From assembly GCA_017654935.2 (NCBI GenBank), contig CM065699.1:20345831-20409830 (forward strand): a DNA stretch of 64,000 nt, in the 5' to 3' direction. Origin of the DNA: Phymorhynchus buccinoides (Eukaryota > Mollusca > Gastropoda > Neogastropoda > Raphitomidae). The notes under the pieces were generated by a model. The model was not told the origin of the DNA. It did not search any database and saw only the letters and a program-made list of their open reading frames with translations. A program made the translations under genes and the position numbers. This document shows positions 43,441 to 54,342 of this stretch, piece after piece (position 1 is the first letter of the stretch; each line of letters starts with the position of its first letter).

Positions 43441-43500
43441 GATTGACGATATGCGGGAGAAAAAAACTAGGAAAGCCTTCGTGAAATTATAGTTTACCTC

Positions 43501-44000
43501 NNNNNNNNNNNNNNNNNNNNNNNNNNNNNNNNNNNNNNNNNNNNNNNNNNNNNNNNNNNNNNNNNNNNNNNNNNNNNNNNNNNNNNNNNNNNNNNNNNNN
43601 NNNNNNNNNNNNNNNNNNNNNNNNNNNNNNNNNNNNNNNNNNNNNNNNNNNNNNNNNNNNNNNNNNNNNNNNNNNNNNNNNNNNNNNNNNNNNNNNNNNN
43701 NNNNNNNNNNNNNNNNNNNNNNNNNNNNNNNNNNNNNNNNNNNNNNNNNNNNNNNNNNNNNNNNNNNNNNNNNNNNNNNNNNNNNNNNNNNNNNNNNNNN
43801 NNNNNNNNNNNNNNNNNNNNNNNNNNNNNNNNNNNNNNNNNNNNNNNNNNNNNNNNNNNNNNNNNNNNNNNNNNNNNNNNNNNNNNNNNNNNNNNNNNNN
43901 NNNNNNNNNNNNNNNNNNNNNNNNNNNNNNNNNNNNNNNNNNNNNNNNNNNNNNNNNNNNNNNNNNNNNNNNNNNNNNNNNNNNNNNNNNNNNNNNNNNN
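43501..44000. other. Assembly gap, exactly 500 N
   Basis: Placeholder gap between inverted arm A and a 50-bp tandem array. Its true size and the relative orientation of the flanking contigs are unknown. Confidence 0.99.
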
Positions 44001-44647
44001 ACGTAGTGTGAGCCAAAACATAATGCACAGAGCAGAACAAACTGAGAAGAACGTAGTGTGAGCCAAAACATAATGCACAGAGCAGAACAAACTGAGAAGA
44101 ACGTAGTGTGAACCAAAACATAATGCACAGAGCAGAACAAACTGAGAAGAACGTAGTGTGAACCAAAACATAATGCACAGAGCAGAACAAACTGAGAAGA
44201 ACGTAGTGTGAACCAAAACATAATGCACAGAGCAGAACAAACTGAGAAGAACGTAGTGTGAGCCAAAACATAATGCACAGAGCAGAACAAACTGAGAAGA
44301 ACGTAGTGTGAGCCAAAACATAATGCACAGAGCAGAACAAACTGAGAAGAACGTAGTGCGAACCAAAACATAATGCACAGAGCAGAACAAACTGAGAAGA
44401 ACGTAGTGTGATCCAAAACATAATGCACAGAGCAGAACAAACTGAGAAGAACGTAGTGTGAGCCAAAACATAATGCACAGAGCAGAACAAACTGAGAAGA
44501 ACGTAGTGTGAACCAAAACATAATGCACAGAGCAGAACAAACTGAGAAGAACGTAGTGTGAGAGAACCAAAACATAATGCACAGAGCAGAACAAACTGAG
44601 AAGAACGTAGTGTGAGCCAAAACATAATGCACAGAGCAGAACAAACT
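44001..44647. repeat. Satellite-like array, 50-bp unit, 13 copies
   Basis: The unit begins ACGTAGTGTGAGCCAAAACA and ends AACAAACTGAGAAGA. The copies are nearly identical (AGCC/AACC/ATCC variants; one 4-bp insertion near 44562). It abuts the gap, so the array is truncated. Long minus-strand frames across it are repeat by-products. Confidence 0.96.
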
Positions 44648-44699
44648 TACATCAAAACGCATGTAATTCACTGAGAACAATAAAAGTTATAAAGAAAAC

Positions 44700-45460
44700 A
44701 CACACACACACAACGTTTTATCTTGTTTTGTTTGCGTTTTGATCCTGAATGTTTTCCATCTTTCTTACCCTCTCAGTCTAATAATGTGAATATTTTTGTA
44801 GCGCTTTACCTCGAATGATTCCAAAGCGCTTTACAAAATGATATCCAATCGACAAGCACATAACAAATTACACGAACAGCAATCAAGGAGAGCTACACAG
44901 GACAGTGACACACACACATATACACAGGGTCCCCCCCTCCCCCCAAACACACCCTCTCTTTATTTACTCTTTCTCCCCTTCTCTTTCTCTCACTTCTCTT
45001 ACTCTATGTTCTCTCCATCTTTCTTACCCTCTCAGTCTCTTTCACACACATGGGTGCCACTCCCCCAAATGAAAAAAACTGAAAGGCAGGGGTCCAGGGA
45101 CCCATGGCCCCACAATTTTGTACATGAGCTTTGGAGGTACAGGGGCAGAGCCCCATCAGACGATTCAGTGGGGCAACTTAAGAGAGAGAGTGGCTATAAC
45201 GAGACAGACAGACAGTTAAAATGATAGACAGAGACAGTTTGAGTCTGATAAGTCTTGTGAAATTATTACATTGCCTTTGGAAACTTCCAAGATAGAACAA
45301 CCAAGTTCAAAACACCCCAAAGCGCTTGTGGTCATTTTTTTGTTTGTTTGTGATAAATTTAAAAAAAAATGAAGTTCAGTTTCTGGTAAAATAAAAAATA
45401 CTGAAATCAGTGTAATAATGAAAGAGTAGCATCCATGCACATAACGATGTCAATGGCAAT
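44700..45460. other. Intron with hairpin-tail repeats
   Basis: AGCGCT hairpin tail at about 44798-44835 (TGTAGCGCTTTACC, CAAAGCGCTTTACA), CT-rich stretches, and GAGACAGACAGACAG at about 45200. No gene. Confidence 0.5.
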
Positions 45461-45463
45461 TAC

Positions 45464-45562
45464 CCGTGACTTGATGTTGGTGACTGCTGCAGCGTCTAAC
45501 AAAGCTTGAATGATGTCTCTTCGGCTAATGTAACAGGCGGTTCCTAAAGGCGTCGACAACTT
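45464..45562 (-). CDS. Ankyrin-repeat gene, exon 8 (33 codons)
   Basis: The acceptor (minus) TGCGTTTTACAG precedes AAGTTGTCGACG. It reads KLSTPLGTACYISRRDIIQA then LLDAAAVTNIKSR, an ankyrin repeat with the TPLG-A-C and LLxxAA positions kept. The donor is GTAATT (weaker than consensus). It is exactly 99 bp, phase 0 at both ends, like the neighbouring repeat exons. It is the last ankyrin exon I can see before the gap and arm A. Confidence 0.8.
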
Positions 45563-45599
45563 CTGTAAAACGCATAAGTAATCATGATAAAAATATAAA

Positions 45600-45900
45600 A
45601 TAAAATCATGTGTGTGTGTCTGTGTGTGTGTGTGTGCGTGTGCATGTTTGTACAAGTGTATGTTTGAGTAAGTGTGTGTGGGTTTCAGTGAGAATGTATT
45701 TTCTGTGTGCTTGATGAAATGTGTGTGGGTCTGTGTGTGTATGTCTGTGTGCAAGAACGCGTTCACTCGCATGCGTGTGTGTCTGTTGTGCGTGTGTGTC
45801 TGTTGTGTGTGTGTGAGTGTTTCAATGCTGATTGTAAAGCGCTTTGTGCTCGATAAAAAGCGCTATATTAGTGTCCGTTTATTATTATTATTATTATAAT
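45600..45900. repeat. GT tract and AGCGCT hairpin tail with ATT repeat
   Basis: GT-rich sequence to 45820, then TTGTAAAGCGCTTTGTGCTC, AAAAGCGCTATATTAGTGTC and (ATT)n to 45896. Confidence 0.75.
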
Positions 45901-46129
45901 ACAAAACAATATGTTAAAAAAAACCCAACAACAATCCTGAATGAATCTCTCCGGCACATGTAACATGTAGTTCGGAAAAGCATAAATATCTTTTGTAAAC
46001 ACAAAGCGATAACACCAGGGAAAAGATATATGTGAATATTCATATTATGTGTAACTTAAATTTGCAAGAATGAGAGTGAATGAACGCTTTCTTTTAAAAC
46101 ACACACACACACACACATTATATGCCTAA

Positions 46130-46690
46130 AAGTTGGAATACTATTGTAAACACCCATACCCACCAGGGCCGGACCTAAGTTTTTAAGGGGTGGGGGCTAA
46201 TTCATCGAAGGTGCGAAGCACAAAGAGCCCTAGGCATGCTCCCCCGGAAAATGTTTAAATGCAAGAAGCAAAATAGTGCAATCTGGGCATGAAAGTATGC
46301 CATTACTGTTCATACTTTTTGAGGTGCAGCCCCCTAAGCCCCCACCCCCCCACCCCCATAGGTCCGGCCCTGCCTACACTCAAACTGTTGAATAAAAGAT
46401 TCTATGTAACAATGAACATGCTCACCCCCCCCCCCCCCCACTTTCAACATTTTAAACATAAAGCAAGAAAAGCGAGAAAAGAGGGAGGATTGGTGTTCAG
46501 CTATTTTGTACTTTAACCCCCCCCCCCCCCCCCCAAATGTTCACCAAGAAGCAACATTCCGCCATTTGTTTTGCAAGGGATAGGGTTAGGATCAGCCTAG
46601 GACTAATTTAATAAAACTGAAAGAAGCAGATTTGAGATTGAGGGTCGTAAACATGGGGGGGGGGTGACTAAAGGACAACATTGCCGGGTG
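46130..46690. other. Intron, C tracts only
   Basis: C homopolymers at about 46424-46440 and 46517-46534, and a small inverted pair GGGCCGGACCTAAG (46166) and TAGGTCCGGCCCTG (46360) that may mark a ~200-bp MITE. No gene. Confidence 0.45.
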
Positions 46691-46697
46691 TCCGTAC

Positions 46698-46796
46698 CTC
46701 TGATGTAGTGTGGGGCAAGGCACCGTGGGTAATAAGTTCTCGCACCATCTGTAGATCCCCCAACACCACCGCCAAATGCAGAGCACTGAGACCGTC
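46698..46796 (-). CDS. Ankyrin-repeat gene, exon 7 (33 codons)
   Basis: The acceptor (minus) CGGCGTACAG precedes GACGGTCTCAGT. It reads DGLSALHLAVVLGDLQMVRE then LITHGALPHTTSE, a canonical repeat (G-SALHLA, HGA). The donor is GTACGG. It is 99 bp, phase 0 to phase 0. The gene probably binds protein partners through the ankyrin stack; no other function is visible. Confidence 0.85.
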
Positions 46797-47229
46797 CTGT
46801 ACGCCGTGTTATAGAAATGACACAAGATTACCATTTGGTATTTCTGGTGATTAATTCATTATCTATAGAAGACAGCATAATAATAATAATTTTATTTCAT
46901 ATAGCGCTAAAATCCATACAGTAGCATACTCAATGTGCTTTACAAAAGCAACATTGGAAGATGAAAAACATGCATTAAAATGAACAAGATAGTCATACTA
47001 CCAACATTCCAGTGCAAAGAAATAAAGTAACAAAAATAACATGATTCTCGCTCACAAAGACATCCACCCTCATTCACCAGCACTGTCACTCTCTGATAAC
47101 ACCTCACCCTCGCAGAAACTAATGAAAATGTCAACAAGCAGCAGGAAGGAATGCACCAATACATGCGTACACACAGCCCACTCTCTCTCTCTCTCACTCT
47201 CTCACCATGGAAAACGGATGTAAAAAGTA

Positions 47230-47984
47230 CAGTGAAACCCGTTTAGTACGAATTCCAGGGGAGAGGGCCAATTTACTCGTTGTAAGCATTGCTCGTTCAA
47301 ACCATTTTATCGATTTTGGCAACCCTGACGAACCTATCAATCGCTCCTCACATCTACTGTGATGTGCGTGCTGGTAAAGTGTGAAAAAGACAGAAAAACG
47401 GAAACAACACACTTACCCAACAAAGCATGGTTGTAAGCCCAGTATCCTGTATCCATAGGGTTTTTAATGCCGATTACAAACACTTTAAAACAGTTTATTA
47501 ACACACAATAACATCAAAAACATAAAATCCACACACGCGCTTTAAGAGAAAGTTGAAATTTCCCGGAAGTCACAAGATCAGTGCGCAAAGAGCGAGTCCA
47601 GTGTAGTCTGCTTGCGCTGCAGACACCCAAGTTGTTATATCGGCCAATCAGAATGCCGCTTACATATCGAGGGGTCAGTCAAGATGGCGATGTTGTTGTC
47701 AGCGTGTTCTCGTTCTAGCCAGGTAGTTGTGCAAGAAAGCTTGACTTTGGGATGGCGGTGTGGTTGTAAGTGCGTTCTCGTTCTAACCATGTAGTTTTTG
47801 CATAAAAGCTTGACTTGGGGAGTCAATAAATTGTACGTTGTATGCAAGTTGCTCGTTGTAGCGAGCTCGTTGTATGCAGAATTATTTAACAAGGAAAAAG
47901 AAGGCTTGTGGTCGGGAATTTTGAAACCACTCGTTAAATACGGGCTCTCGTTTAAACCGTACTCGTACTAAATGGGTTTCCCTG
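47230..47984. mobile_element. mariner-like non-autonomous element (CAGTGAAACC ends)
   Basis: Ends CAGTGAAACCCGTTTAGTAC and, on the complement of the right side, CAGGGAAACCCATTTAGTAC. TA flanks both (47228-47229 and 47985-47986). It is 755 bp, with repeats of GCTCGTTGTA inside and no transposase frame. Confidence 0.8.
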
Positions 47985-47997
47985 TAGTCATTTAAAA

Positions 47998-48170
47998 AAA
48001 ATTATAAGATGATACTTTTTTCCAGACTGAGACCCCTGCACCTTACAATATGACTAATGATATAGTAAGAAAATATAGTAAGAAAACCTGAATTTTGTGT
48101 AAATTGTTTGGGGGTGCACCCTCTACTCATGTGTGCCTTATAGTAAAACAAGCGCGAAAATCGCAATAGT
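47998..48170. repeat. Fragment of a TATAAGATGATACTTTT element
   Basis: AGATGATACTTTTTTCCAGA and GTGTGCCTTATAGTAAAA recur at 53345-53660, where the ends are better preserved. Confidence 0.5.
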
Positions 48171-48677
48171 TTGTGGCACGCGGTCTATTTTTACCACTCC
48201 AATCATGAGTTACCTCCCCTGGCTTTTCAATAATTTTAATCTGTAAACCAGAATGTTATCTCTGCACCATTTCGTAACTTTTTATATCTTTTGGAAAACA
48301 TTTAAAACTATGTATCCTACTTATACTCATCGAAAGAAGCACCGCATACTCGTCGTGTCTGTTGTAGTGTCTGTATTACGTATGTTTATTATTTTGTACG
48401 CTTTTAAAATACATCATTTTAAAGAGCGGCCTCAATTAATTTTGAAGTGTAGCCTCGATTTGAAGTGCGACATTTTGTCAAAATGTGCGACAATTTTGGA
48501 CCGACAGACAGACCGACCGACCGACAAAGTGAGTTATAGGTTTGTGGCTTGAGCCACAAACAAACAACACCGGGGTAAATGAGAAGTTTCGCAGGTGTCG
48601 AGTTAACGCTACCATCAAAATAAAAATACACAGACCAAAGAGGGAGAAATACTTCTACACATGTGTGACCCTCAATT

Positions 48678-49262
48678 TAACCCTTTCGCCGCCAGCCATT
48701 TTTCAGCCCAAAAATACCATTTATTTATTTATTTATTAAGACAACTTTTATAGCGCCTAATCTTTAAGCTCTAAGCGCTTTACAGAAATCACTAAAAATG
48801 AATAGTAAACACAATGAACAAAAAGTATATATCAAACATTGACCAACACCCCCCTTCCCTGATCCCTCAGTCAATTTCTCAATCACGCCCAAATAATGAA
48901 TGACATAATCTACAGTACACTTTCGCAACCAACTTGAAACACTCACACTGATGGACGCTTAAAGACGCCCAGGCCACACTATTAACAAATCACACTCACA
49001 CTTATAACGATAGAGAGAGAAAGAGAACGAGAGAGAAAGAGAAAGAGACAGACACACAGACAGACAGAGAAAGACAGAGACGGAGACACAGAGAGTCAGA
49101 CAGAGGGACAGACAGAGAAAGAGAGAAGAGAGAGACACACAAACAGAGACAGAGATATATTATAGGACTGAAATACAGTTGCATGCATCATAAAATAACA
49201 ACTTACTATCATTTGTACATACAATAGTCACAAAAAGGCACATTATATTCAATATTAATAAA

Positions 49263-49331
<69 letters not shown>

Positions 49332-49533
49332 TAAGCTTGACTGAGAAGAGAAAAAAACCCCACTGCAATATTGGGAATTCCTCTGTGACATATTTAACAT
49401 TAGGCCTATCCTCACCTCCGAAAGTAAAGAAAATAGGGCCTTTGGATAACAGACATTGGTGTGATGTCTTTTAGTGACATGGATGCTAAACCGTTGTGGT
49501 GCATAAATGCGACATTGGCAGTGAAAGGGTTAA
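48678..49533 (+). mobile_element. MITE, TTAACCCTTTC family, split by a hairpin-tail insertion
   Basis: The left part TTTAACCCTTTCGCCGCCAG stops at ACCATT (48721). The right part resumes with AAGCTTGACTGAG (about 49332) and ends GGCAGTGAAAGGGTTAA. The 610-bp insert begins TTTATTTATTTATTAAGACA, contains the AGCGCTTTACAG hairpin tail, and ends in a 66-bp CA tract. The MITE is older than the insert. Confidence 0.8.
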
Positions 49534-49590
49534 GACAGGCGAACAACCAACTTGTGATTTTTATCATAAAAATGAACACACACCAAACAG

Positions 49591-49820
49591 GTATTAGGTA
49601 CTTTATAGTCACAGAGGCATCTCTGTGAAATTTGGGTTGCTCCCACCTGGAGAGCGCGTCGCAGCCAGAGGCTTTCAGTGTTGATGAGTTTCTTTACTCA
49701 TGTTGCCTGTTGAATACTCTCTAACACACTAATCTAAAATTTGGACCAAATAACTTTTTCGTTGCCACTGGGTTTAACATGTGCTAAGTGCATGGGCACA
49801 CGGAACCTCGGTTTATCATT
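49591..49820 (-). mobile_element. Chimeric tRNA-derived SINE
   Basis: The left part matches the SINE 3' region (GTATTAGGTACTTTATAGTC to GCGTCGCAGCCAGAGGC). Then 65 bp starting TTTCAGTGTTGATGAGTTTC replace the middle and match 51729-51792. The SINE resumes with TTTGGACCAAATAAC and stops in the central block (CGGAACCTCGGTTTATC), so the head is missing. Confidence 0.75.
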
Positions 49821-50086
49821 TAACAGAAACATAGAGAGATACAAAATTCAAGTCCAAATTGCTAAAATTGTAATAGATAGGTTGACACTACAGTAAGATA
49901 CCAGTCATCATTTAACACACATCCAGTTTGACTATAAAAGTAAAATTCACACGCAGCAGACTCTTAAAAACCCACACACCATTCCTGAATACAGATTACG
50001 GGAAATGTCCTGTCACTGGTACAAACTCACACAAAAAGAAAACATGTTTCCTTGATACATTTTTGAAATGATCTCTCTCTCTCCAT

Positions 50087-50330
50087 TTGAACCCTTTCGC
50101 CGCCACTGTCGCATTTATGCACCACAATGGTTTAACACAAATGTCATTAAAAGGCATCAAGTCAGGACTTGTTATCCGTAGAATCTGTTTTCTTGACTTT
50201 GGGAAGTAAGGATGGGCCTAATGTTATACATGTCACAGAAGAATTCCCAATATTGCAGATAAATTTTCTGTACTCAGTTAAGTTTAATGGTGATTTTTGA
50301 CTGAAAAATGGCTGGCGACGAAAGGGTTAA
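50087..50330 (-). mobile_element. MITE, TTAACCCTTTC family
   Basis: Left TGAACCCTTTCGCCGCCACT, right GGCTGGCGACGAAAGGGTTAA. The family core is in reverse orientation. Confidence 0.83.
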
Positions 50331-50596
50331 AACAAATAAAACCCATCTGAAACGTTCGAGAAGAAGAAGAAACGAATAAAATGGCATCTTATTTCATTAG
50401 AAGTGCAAGCTATTCTAATTTGGTAATTAAGATTATTTGTTTTTTTCGTGAGGATGATTATAAGTTAAAAAACACACAAAACAACCTTGCACAGGTTGTT
50501 TCTTTTTATGCAAAAATTTCAAGCTAGAAGTTACATACAAAAGATTTGAGAGGTAGCAGTGTTAAACATGAACAATTTAACACCGACAGAAGTCAC

Positions 50597-50692
50597 CTTT
50601 AGTGTTTCATTGACATTGGCTCCATACTGGACGGCTTTCCTCAGCCCTATGACGTTGCCGTCAGCCGTGTGCTTCACCACTTCCGGACACTC
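50597..50692 (-). CDS. Ankyrin-repeat gene, exon 6 (32 codons)
   Basis: The acceptor (minus) CTGTTTCCCAG precedes GAGTGTCCGG. It reads ECPEVVKHTADGNVIGLRKA then VQYGANVNETLK, the second half of an ankyrin unit (DGNVIGLRKAVQYGANVN). The donor is GTGACT. It is 96 bp, phase 0. It joins in frame after the exon ending at 51323 (AANAD|ECPEV). Confidence 0.8.
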
Positions 50693-50774
50693 CTGGGAAA
50701 CAGACAAACAAACAAGTTGCTTTCTATTTACAACACAACCAGTCAGAATCAAATGCTACTGGACACTGCAAAGA

Positions 50775-50980
50775 ACACAGTTTGCAAGAGTGAATGCCCT
50801 TGGTGGGTGGGGGAAGATGGTTGAGTACTGACCAAACAAGGGAATAACTCTCACCAATAACCTTATTTGAGGTCACTTAATGGCTGCCATTTGCAAGAGT
50901 GAATGCCCTTTTGGATACTGATCAACAAGGGCTTAAGTCTTGCTGTCAAGGGCGTTGATAACCCTAGTTGCAGTGGCCAA
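50775..50980. mobile_element. MITE with GAGTGAATGCCC motifs
   Basis: GCAAGAGTGAATGCCCTTGG, CACCAATAACCTTATTTGAG, TGGCTGCCATTTGCAAGAGT and GGGCGTTGATAACCCTAGTT are in the same order as in the nested copies at 40270-40495 and 61680-61880. Confidence 0.65.
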
Positions 50981-51322
50981 TATATATAGCATGACTTGCT
51001 AATAAAGCCTATTATACTGTCTCACTTGTAAAAGGTTTTTAACATAAAAAAACAGAAAACTTTGTTTTGTTTTTCCTTTATTATGTCATAAAAGTAGTAA
51101 AATGACAAACAAACAAGCAAACAGATCGAGTATAAAAACCCCACAAAACCCAGCAATTTCTTTAATATGCATATGCAAATAAAATGGGTTTTTTGGGGTT
51201 CTAAATCCAACCGTATTTACCATAGCCACCAACTTTCAGACAAACAGACAGAGCAAATTTGATAGATACACAGAGGGATATTTTATAACAATTTGACGGA
51301 CAGGAGAGAAAGAATCACTGAC

Positions 51323-51451
51323 GTCTGCATTTGCGGCAATCAGACGCAGAGCAAAATCGGCAGCCGTTTTCCTCCAGTTGGGTAATAAGACGCTGATCAC
51401 TTCCGCGTTCTCAAACTGCACCGCAACGGCCAAGGGAGAGAACCCATCCAC
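51323..51451 (-). CDS. Ankyrin-repeat gene, exon 5 (43 codons)
   Basis: The acceptor (minus) CTGTTTTTAG precedes GTGGATGGGT. It reads VDGFSPLAVAVQFENAEVIS, VLLPNWRKTAADFALRLIAA and NAD. The first part is a repeat close to the DGFTPLAVALQ unit of canonical ankyrins. The donor GTCAGT was chosen because it keeps phase 0 and joins to the next exon; the frame also stays open past it. It is longer than its 99-bp neighbours, like the compound repeat at this place in vertebrate ankyrins. Confidence 0.75.
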
Positions 51452-51502
51452 CTAAAAACAGAGACAACAGTAACAACAACCTTACCAATAAGAACAACAA
51501 TG

Positions 51503-51935
51503 AAACAAGAGGCAAAGCCTTCAAGACTCACTCGAACAGGCACATGTGGGACAACAACAAAGATTGATGGGGGTGTCTAAAGTACAAGATTGCCAATAAA
51601 TTTTAAAGTACAAAGAAACCATTGTTAATGGATACAACTAAAAAATAAAAAAAAGTGCCTGTGCCGAGAATCGGACCCGGAACCATTGGCACGACAGACA
51701 GACACTCTATCAATGAGCTAACGAGGCTTTCAGTGTTGATGAGTTTCTTAACTCATGTTGCCTGTTGAATACTCTCTAACACACTAATCTAAAAATGTTA
51801 TCTTTTTGTTATCTGTTTACAGTGTTGTTTTAAGTATTTAATTATTCAAATTGTTATTGTTTGAAAGCTTGCATAAACATCTATATGTGTGCAAAGTTTG
51901 AACAATGTATGCCTTCTATTTCCCAAGAAAATGCC
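51503..51935 (-). mobile_element. SINE-like element with tRNA-like segment
   Basis: The start GAAACAAGAGGCAAAGCCTT matches 20219. On the minus strand 51655-51725 reads TAGCTCATTGATAGAGTGTC (box A-like) and TTCCGGGTCCGATTCTCGGC (box B-like). The part GGCTTTCAGTGTTGATGAG was copied into the SINE at 49591. It is not a functional tRNA gene (no acceptor-stem closure). Confidence 0.55.
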
Positions 51936-52234
51936 AACGTTAAAGTTTGGAGATTAGACCACGGACGCAACACACACACACACAACCAAACAACTATCAT
52001 ACTATAGACTCACTTTGTGTTAACTTCGTTAACACGAATGAGCCAAAAAGGAAGACTAATGAATCACTTAAATCCTGTTGGGTGTAAGATGCTGGTCATT
52101 TACTGTTCTTAAACTCATTCAAGTCGTTCCGGCCATGTATGTCCGGAATTAATAGATAGCTGTCAATTTGATGCATTTGATTCAAGGGAAGTAAATATGT
52201 GTGCACACCATACCTTGGTCACTTCTAAACTTGC

Positions 52235-52520
52235 TTCGCTCCCTTAGACCGGTTTTCAGTTTTCACTGGTCTCCCCGCTGCGTACAGCCGACACATTCCG
52301 ATTTCGGAGGAGCTCAAAGGAGAAAAATTATTTGGACGATTTTTTTTTTTAAAGGCAGAAGAATGGGCCAATAAGTCAGAAAGATAGCAGATGACAGAAA
52401 GCAAAGGGAAAAGGCAGAGTCAAAGACAGTGGCAGATTAGAGGAAGTTATAAGCACAGAACTTCCAGAAGGTGGGGGAACAATTTTTTACGAAAGACCCC
52501 CGGTATCCCCACGGGGGAAC
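52235..52520 (-). mobile_element. GAA-tailed retroposon, antisense, tail missing
   Basis: The reverse complement of the family from the AAAACTGAAAACCGG part (52250) through CTCCGAAATCGGAATGTG, the TCTGCCTTTTCCCTTTGCTT block and CCCACCTTCTGGAAGTTCTG to GTATCC. Confidence 0.82.
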
Positions 52521-52635
52521 AGAGGCAACTTCCGACTTGGCGGTTTTGGCCGGAATAAATGCAAGAAGGTTTGAGCATAGGGCCCAACACATACGATAAC
52601 AACGCACAGAAAGATGCCTTGTGTCTTTTGCTTAC

Positions 52636-52734
52636 TGTGTGAATGCGCTGGTCGGCGCCGGCTTGCAGAAGCATGTCTACAATGTCCGCGCCATTCTCCT
52701 GAGCCGCCAGGTACAGCGGGGTGAATCCTGTTTT
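52636..52734 (-). CDS. Ankyrin-repeat gene, exon 4 (33 codons)
   Basis: The acceptor (minus) TTTATATTTGCAG precedes AAAACAGGATTC. It reads KTGFTPLYLAAQENGADIVD then MLLQAGADQRIHT, a textbook ankyrin repeat (GFTPLYLAAQEN occurs in canonical ankyrins). The donor is GTAAGC. It is 99 bp, phase 0. The DIRS element lies in the intron upstream of it. Confidence 0.9.
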
Positions 52735-53213
52735 CTGCAAATATAAAGACAAACCAACGATTACTGTGAACTGAATAACATATCGTCGGTGAAATTTTAA
52801 AAAAAGTTGTACTTTTAGCTGTACCTTTTTATCTCATGTCAGTTTTAAACTCATCTTCCTGATGAACAGTTAATAAAAAATCTCGAAAGCTTGAAAGCAT
52901 TATTAGTGCTTTAGACTTGAAAAGAACGAAGATACAAGGTTTTTGTCCTTAACTAGATCTGAATTTGGGACTTACGAGTTTTTCTTCAATTTACACAACC
53001 TCATTTACCCCACATAGAAATAATAATAATAATAATAATAGTACATTTATATAGCGCTTTACCTCAGATGAGCCCAAAGTGCTTTAGAGATATGAGCTTT
53101 TGGTGGAAGGTGGCGGGAAAAATTAGAAAGCTGACTATGTATCTAACTCAAAACCCCCAAAAATCGAGATACAAGGTTTTTGAATTTTACCAACGATATT
53201 CATAATTATAGTT

Positions 53214-53320
53214 TAACCCTTTCACTGCCAGCCATGTTTCTGCCCAACATATCTGTCAAACTTACCTGGGTAGAGAATAGATAAGGACTGCAAGCAATAA
53301 CTCCCCTAACTGAAAGTGTG
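53214..53320 (+). mobile_element. MITE fragment, TTAACCCTTTC family
   Basis: It starts TTTAACCCTTTCACTGCCAG and keeps TCAAACTTACCTGGGTAGAG, then is lost. The right end is absent. Confidence 0.65.
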
Positions 53321-53334
53321 TAATAAGACATACT

Positions 53335-53665
53335 ATATTTTTCGGACTATAAGATGATACTTTTCTCCCAAACTGAGACCTTACATTATATTATAATATA
53401 GTAAGAAAATATAAGAATATGAATGAAAATCCGTTTAACGTCCTCCGGTCTGAAACAGACATATATGGGACATTAGTAGATATAAAGATGGTGGGAACGA
53501 TCCTGGAGGCAATGCCCGGAGGCAGTGCAACTCCAGGAAAGTCCCGAATTTTTAACGATACAGATAATAGTGATGAATATAAGAACAAAATCTGAATTTT
53601 GTGTAAAGGTTTTTGGGTGTGCCTTATAACAAGGAGCACATTATAGTAAAAAACAAATATGGTAA
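53335..53665. mobile_element. MITE with TATTTTTCGGACTATAAGATG end
   Basis: Left TACTATATTTTTCGGACTAT; right GTGCCTTATAACAAGGAGCA then TTATAGTAAAAAACAAATAT. The ends are roughly complementary (TATAAGATG against CCTTATA). An inner unrelated block (CGTCCTCCGGTCTGAAACAG onward) looks inserted. Confidence 0.5.
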
Positions 53666-53811
53666 GTTTGCCTGGCTAAAGCTGCCGCATGACACTACAG
53701 AATGTAACACAATAATCACAACTCAATACAATAGGAATTGTTCCGAAATAATTAAGGGGAGTATTTTCATGGTGCATGGGAGTGATCTTGCCTAATTCAA
53801 ATCGGTCAAAC

Positions 53812-53990
53812 TGAGGAATTTTTATTAATTCTACTATCTATTTTATCTATATACTTACCATTCCACTACAAAGTGCATATTTGTACAAGATTAGCTTGGA
53901 AGACAGAAACAAAATCAAGAGTGTCTTACTACCACAACCCCCAATCCACGTAACTTCCGGTGTAGCAGACTACTCACTTTCTTGAAAGCA
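53812..53990. repeat. DIRS left terminal repeat
   Basis: It starts TGAGGAATTTTTATTAATTC and continues TTACCATTCCACTACAAAGT to CACTTTCTTGAAAGCAAGC. From about 53850 on it is the reverse complement of 58287-58421. The outermost 40 bp differ between the two ends, which is why the internal region needs both. Confidence 0.9.
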
Positions 53991-54057
53991 AGCACCCAAA
54001 AAAAGGGAAGGTACACATTCAAAAACCATTAGGAGGGAGGTGGGAGGGTCAATTAAA

Positions 54058-54155
54058 TGTAGTGGAATGGTAAGTATATAGATAAAATAGATAGTAGAAT
54101 TAATAAAAATTCCTCAATCTATTCTATCATCCTTACCATTCCACTACAAAGTGCA
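54058..54155. repeat. DIRS internal complementary region
   Basis: 54058-54116 is a perfect 59-bp reverse complement of the left end 53812-53870. 54117-54153 (ATCTATTCTATCATCCTTAC onward) is the reverse complement of the right end 58399-58435. The two meet at TCCTCA|ATCTATTC, so the junction marks both element ends. Confidence 0.93.
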
Positions 54156-54342
54156 AGATTACCAACAAGGAGGAGGGTAATGGTAAAGCACTACTCTGAG
54201 ACCACGGAACAAACCATGACAGAGATATCACATAAACACACACATACCCTCTAAAATAAGAAGGTAAATCCGCAAAGCATGTTACATATCCCCCAAAAGA
54301 CTTAAAATAAGTCTATAAAAACAAACAGACAAAAGTCATACC

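Larger units (their letters stand above)
38766..43500 (+). repeat. Inverted-duplication arm A (matches 58686-63346)
   Basis: From the CTT run at 38766 to the gap at 43501, this stretch is the reverse complement of 58686-63346, including ankyrin exons 1-3, the same MITEs in the same nesting, and the same intron arrays. Exon 1 and exon 3 match almost base for base, while many 1-bp indels and copy-number differences occur between. The homology stops at the GAA tail of a retroposon on one side and at the N gap on the other. Confidence 0.85.

Noticed and set aside
43375..44680. Frames of 366 to 416 codons on the minus strand
   Set aside because: They run through 500 N and the 50-bp array; the coding is an artefact.
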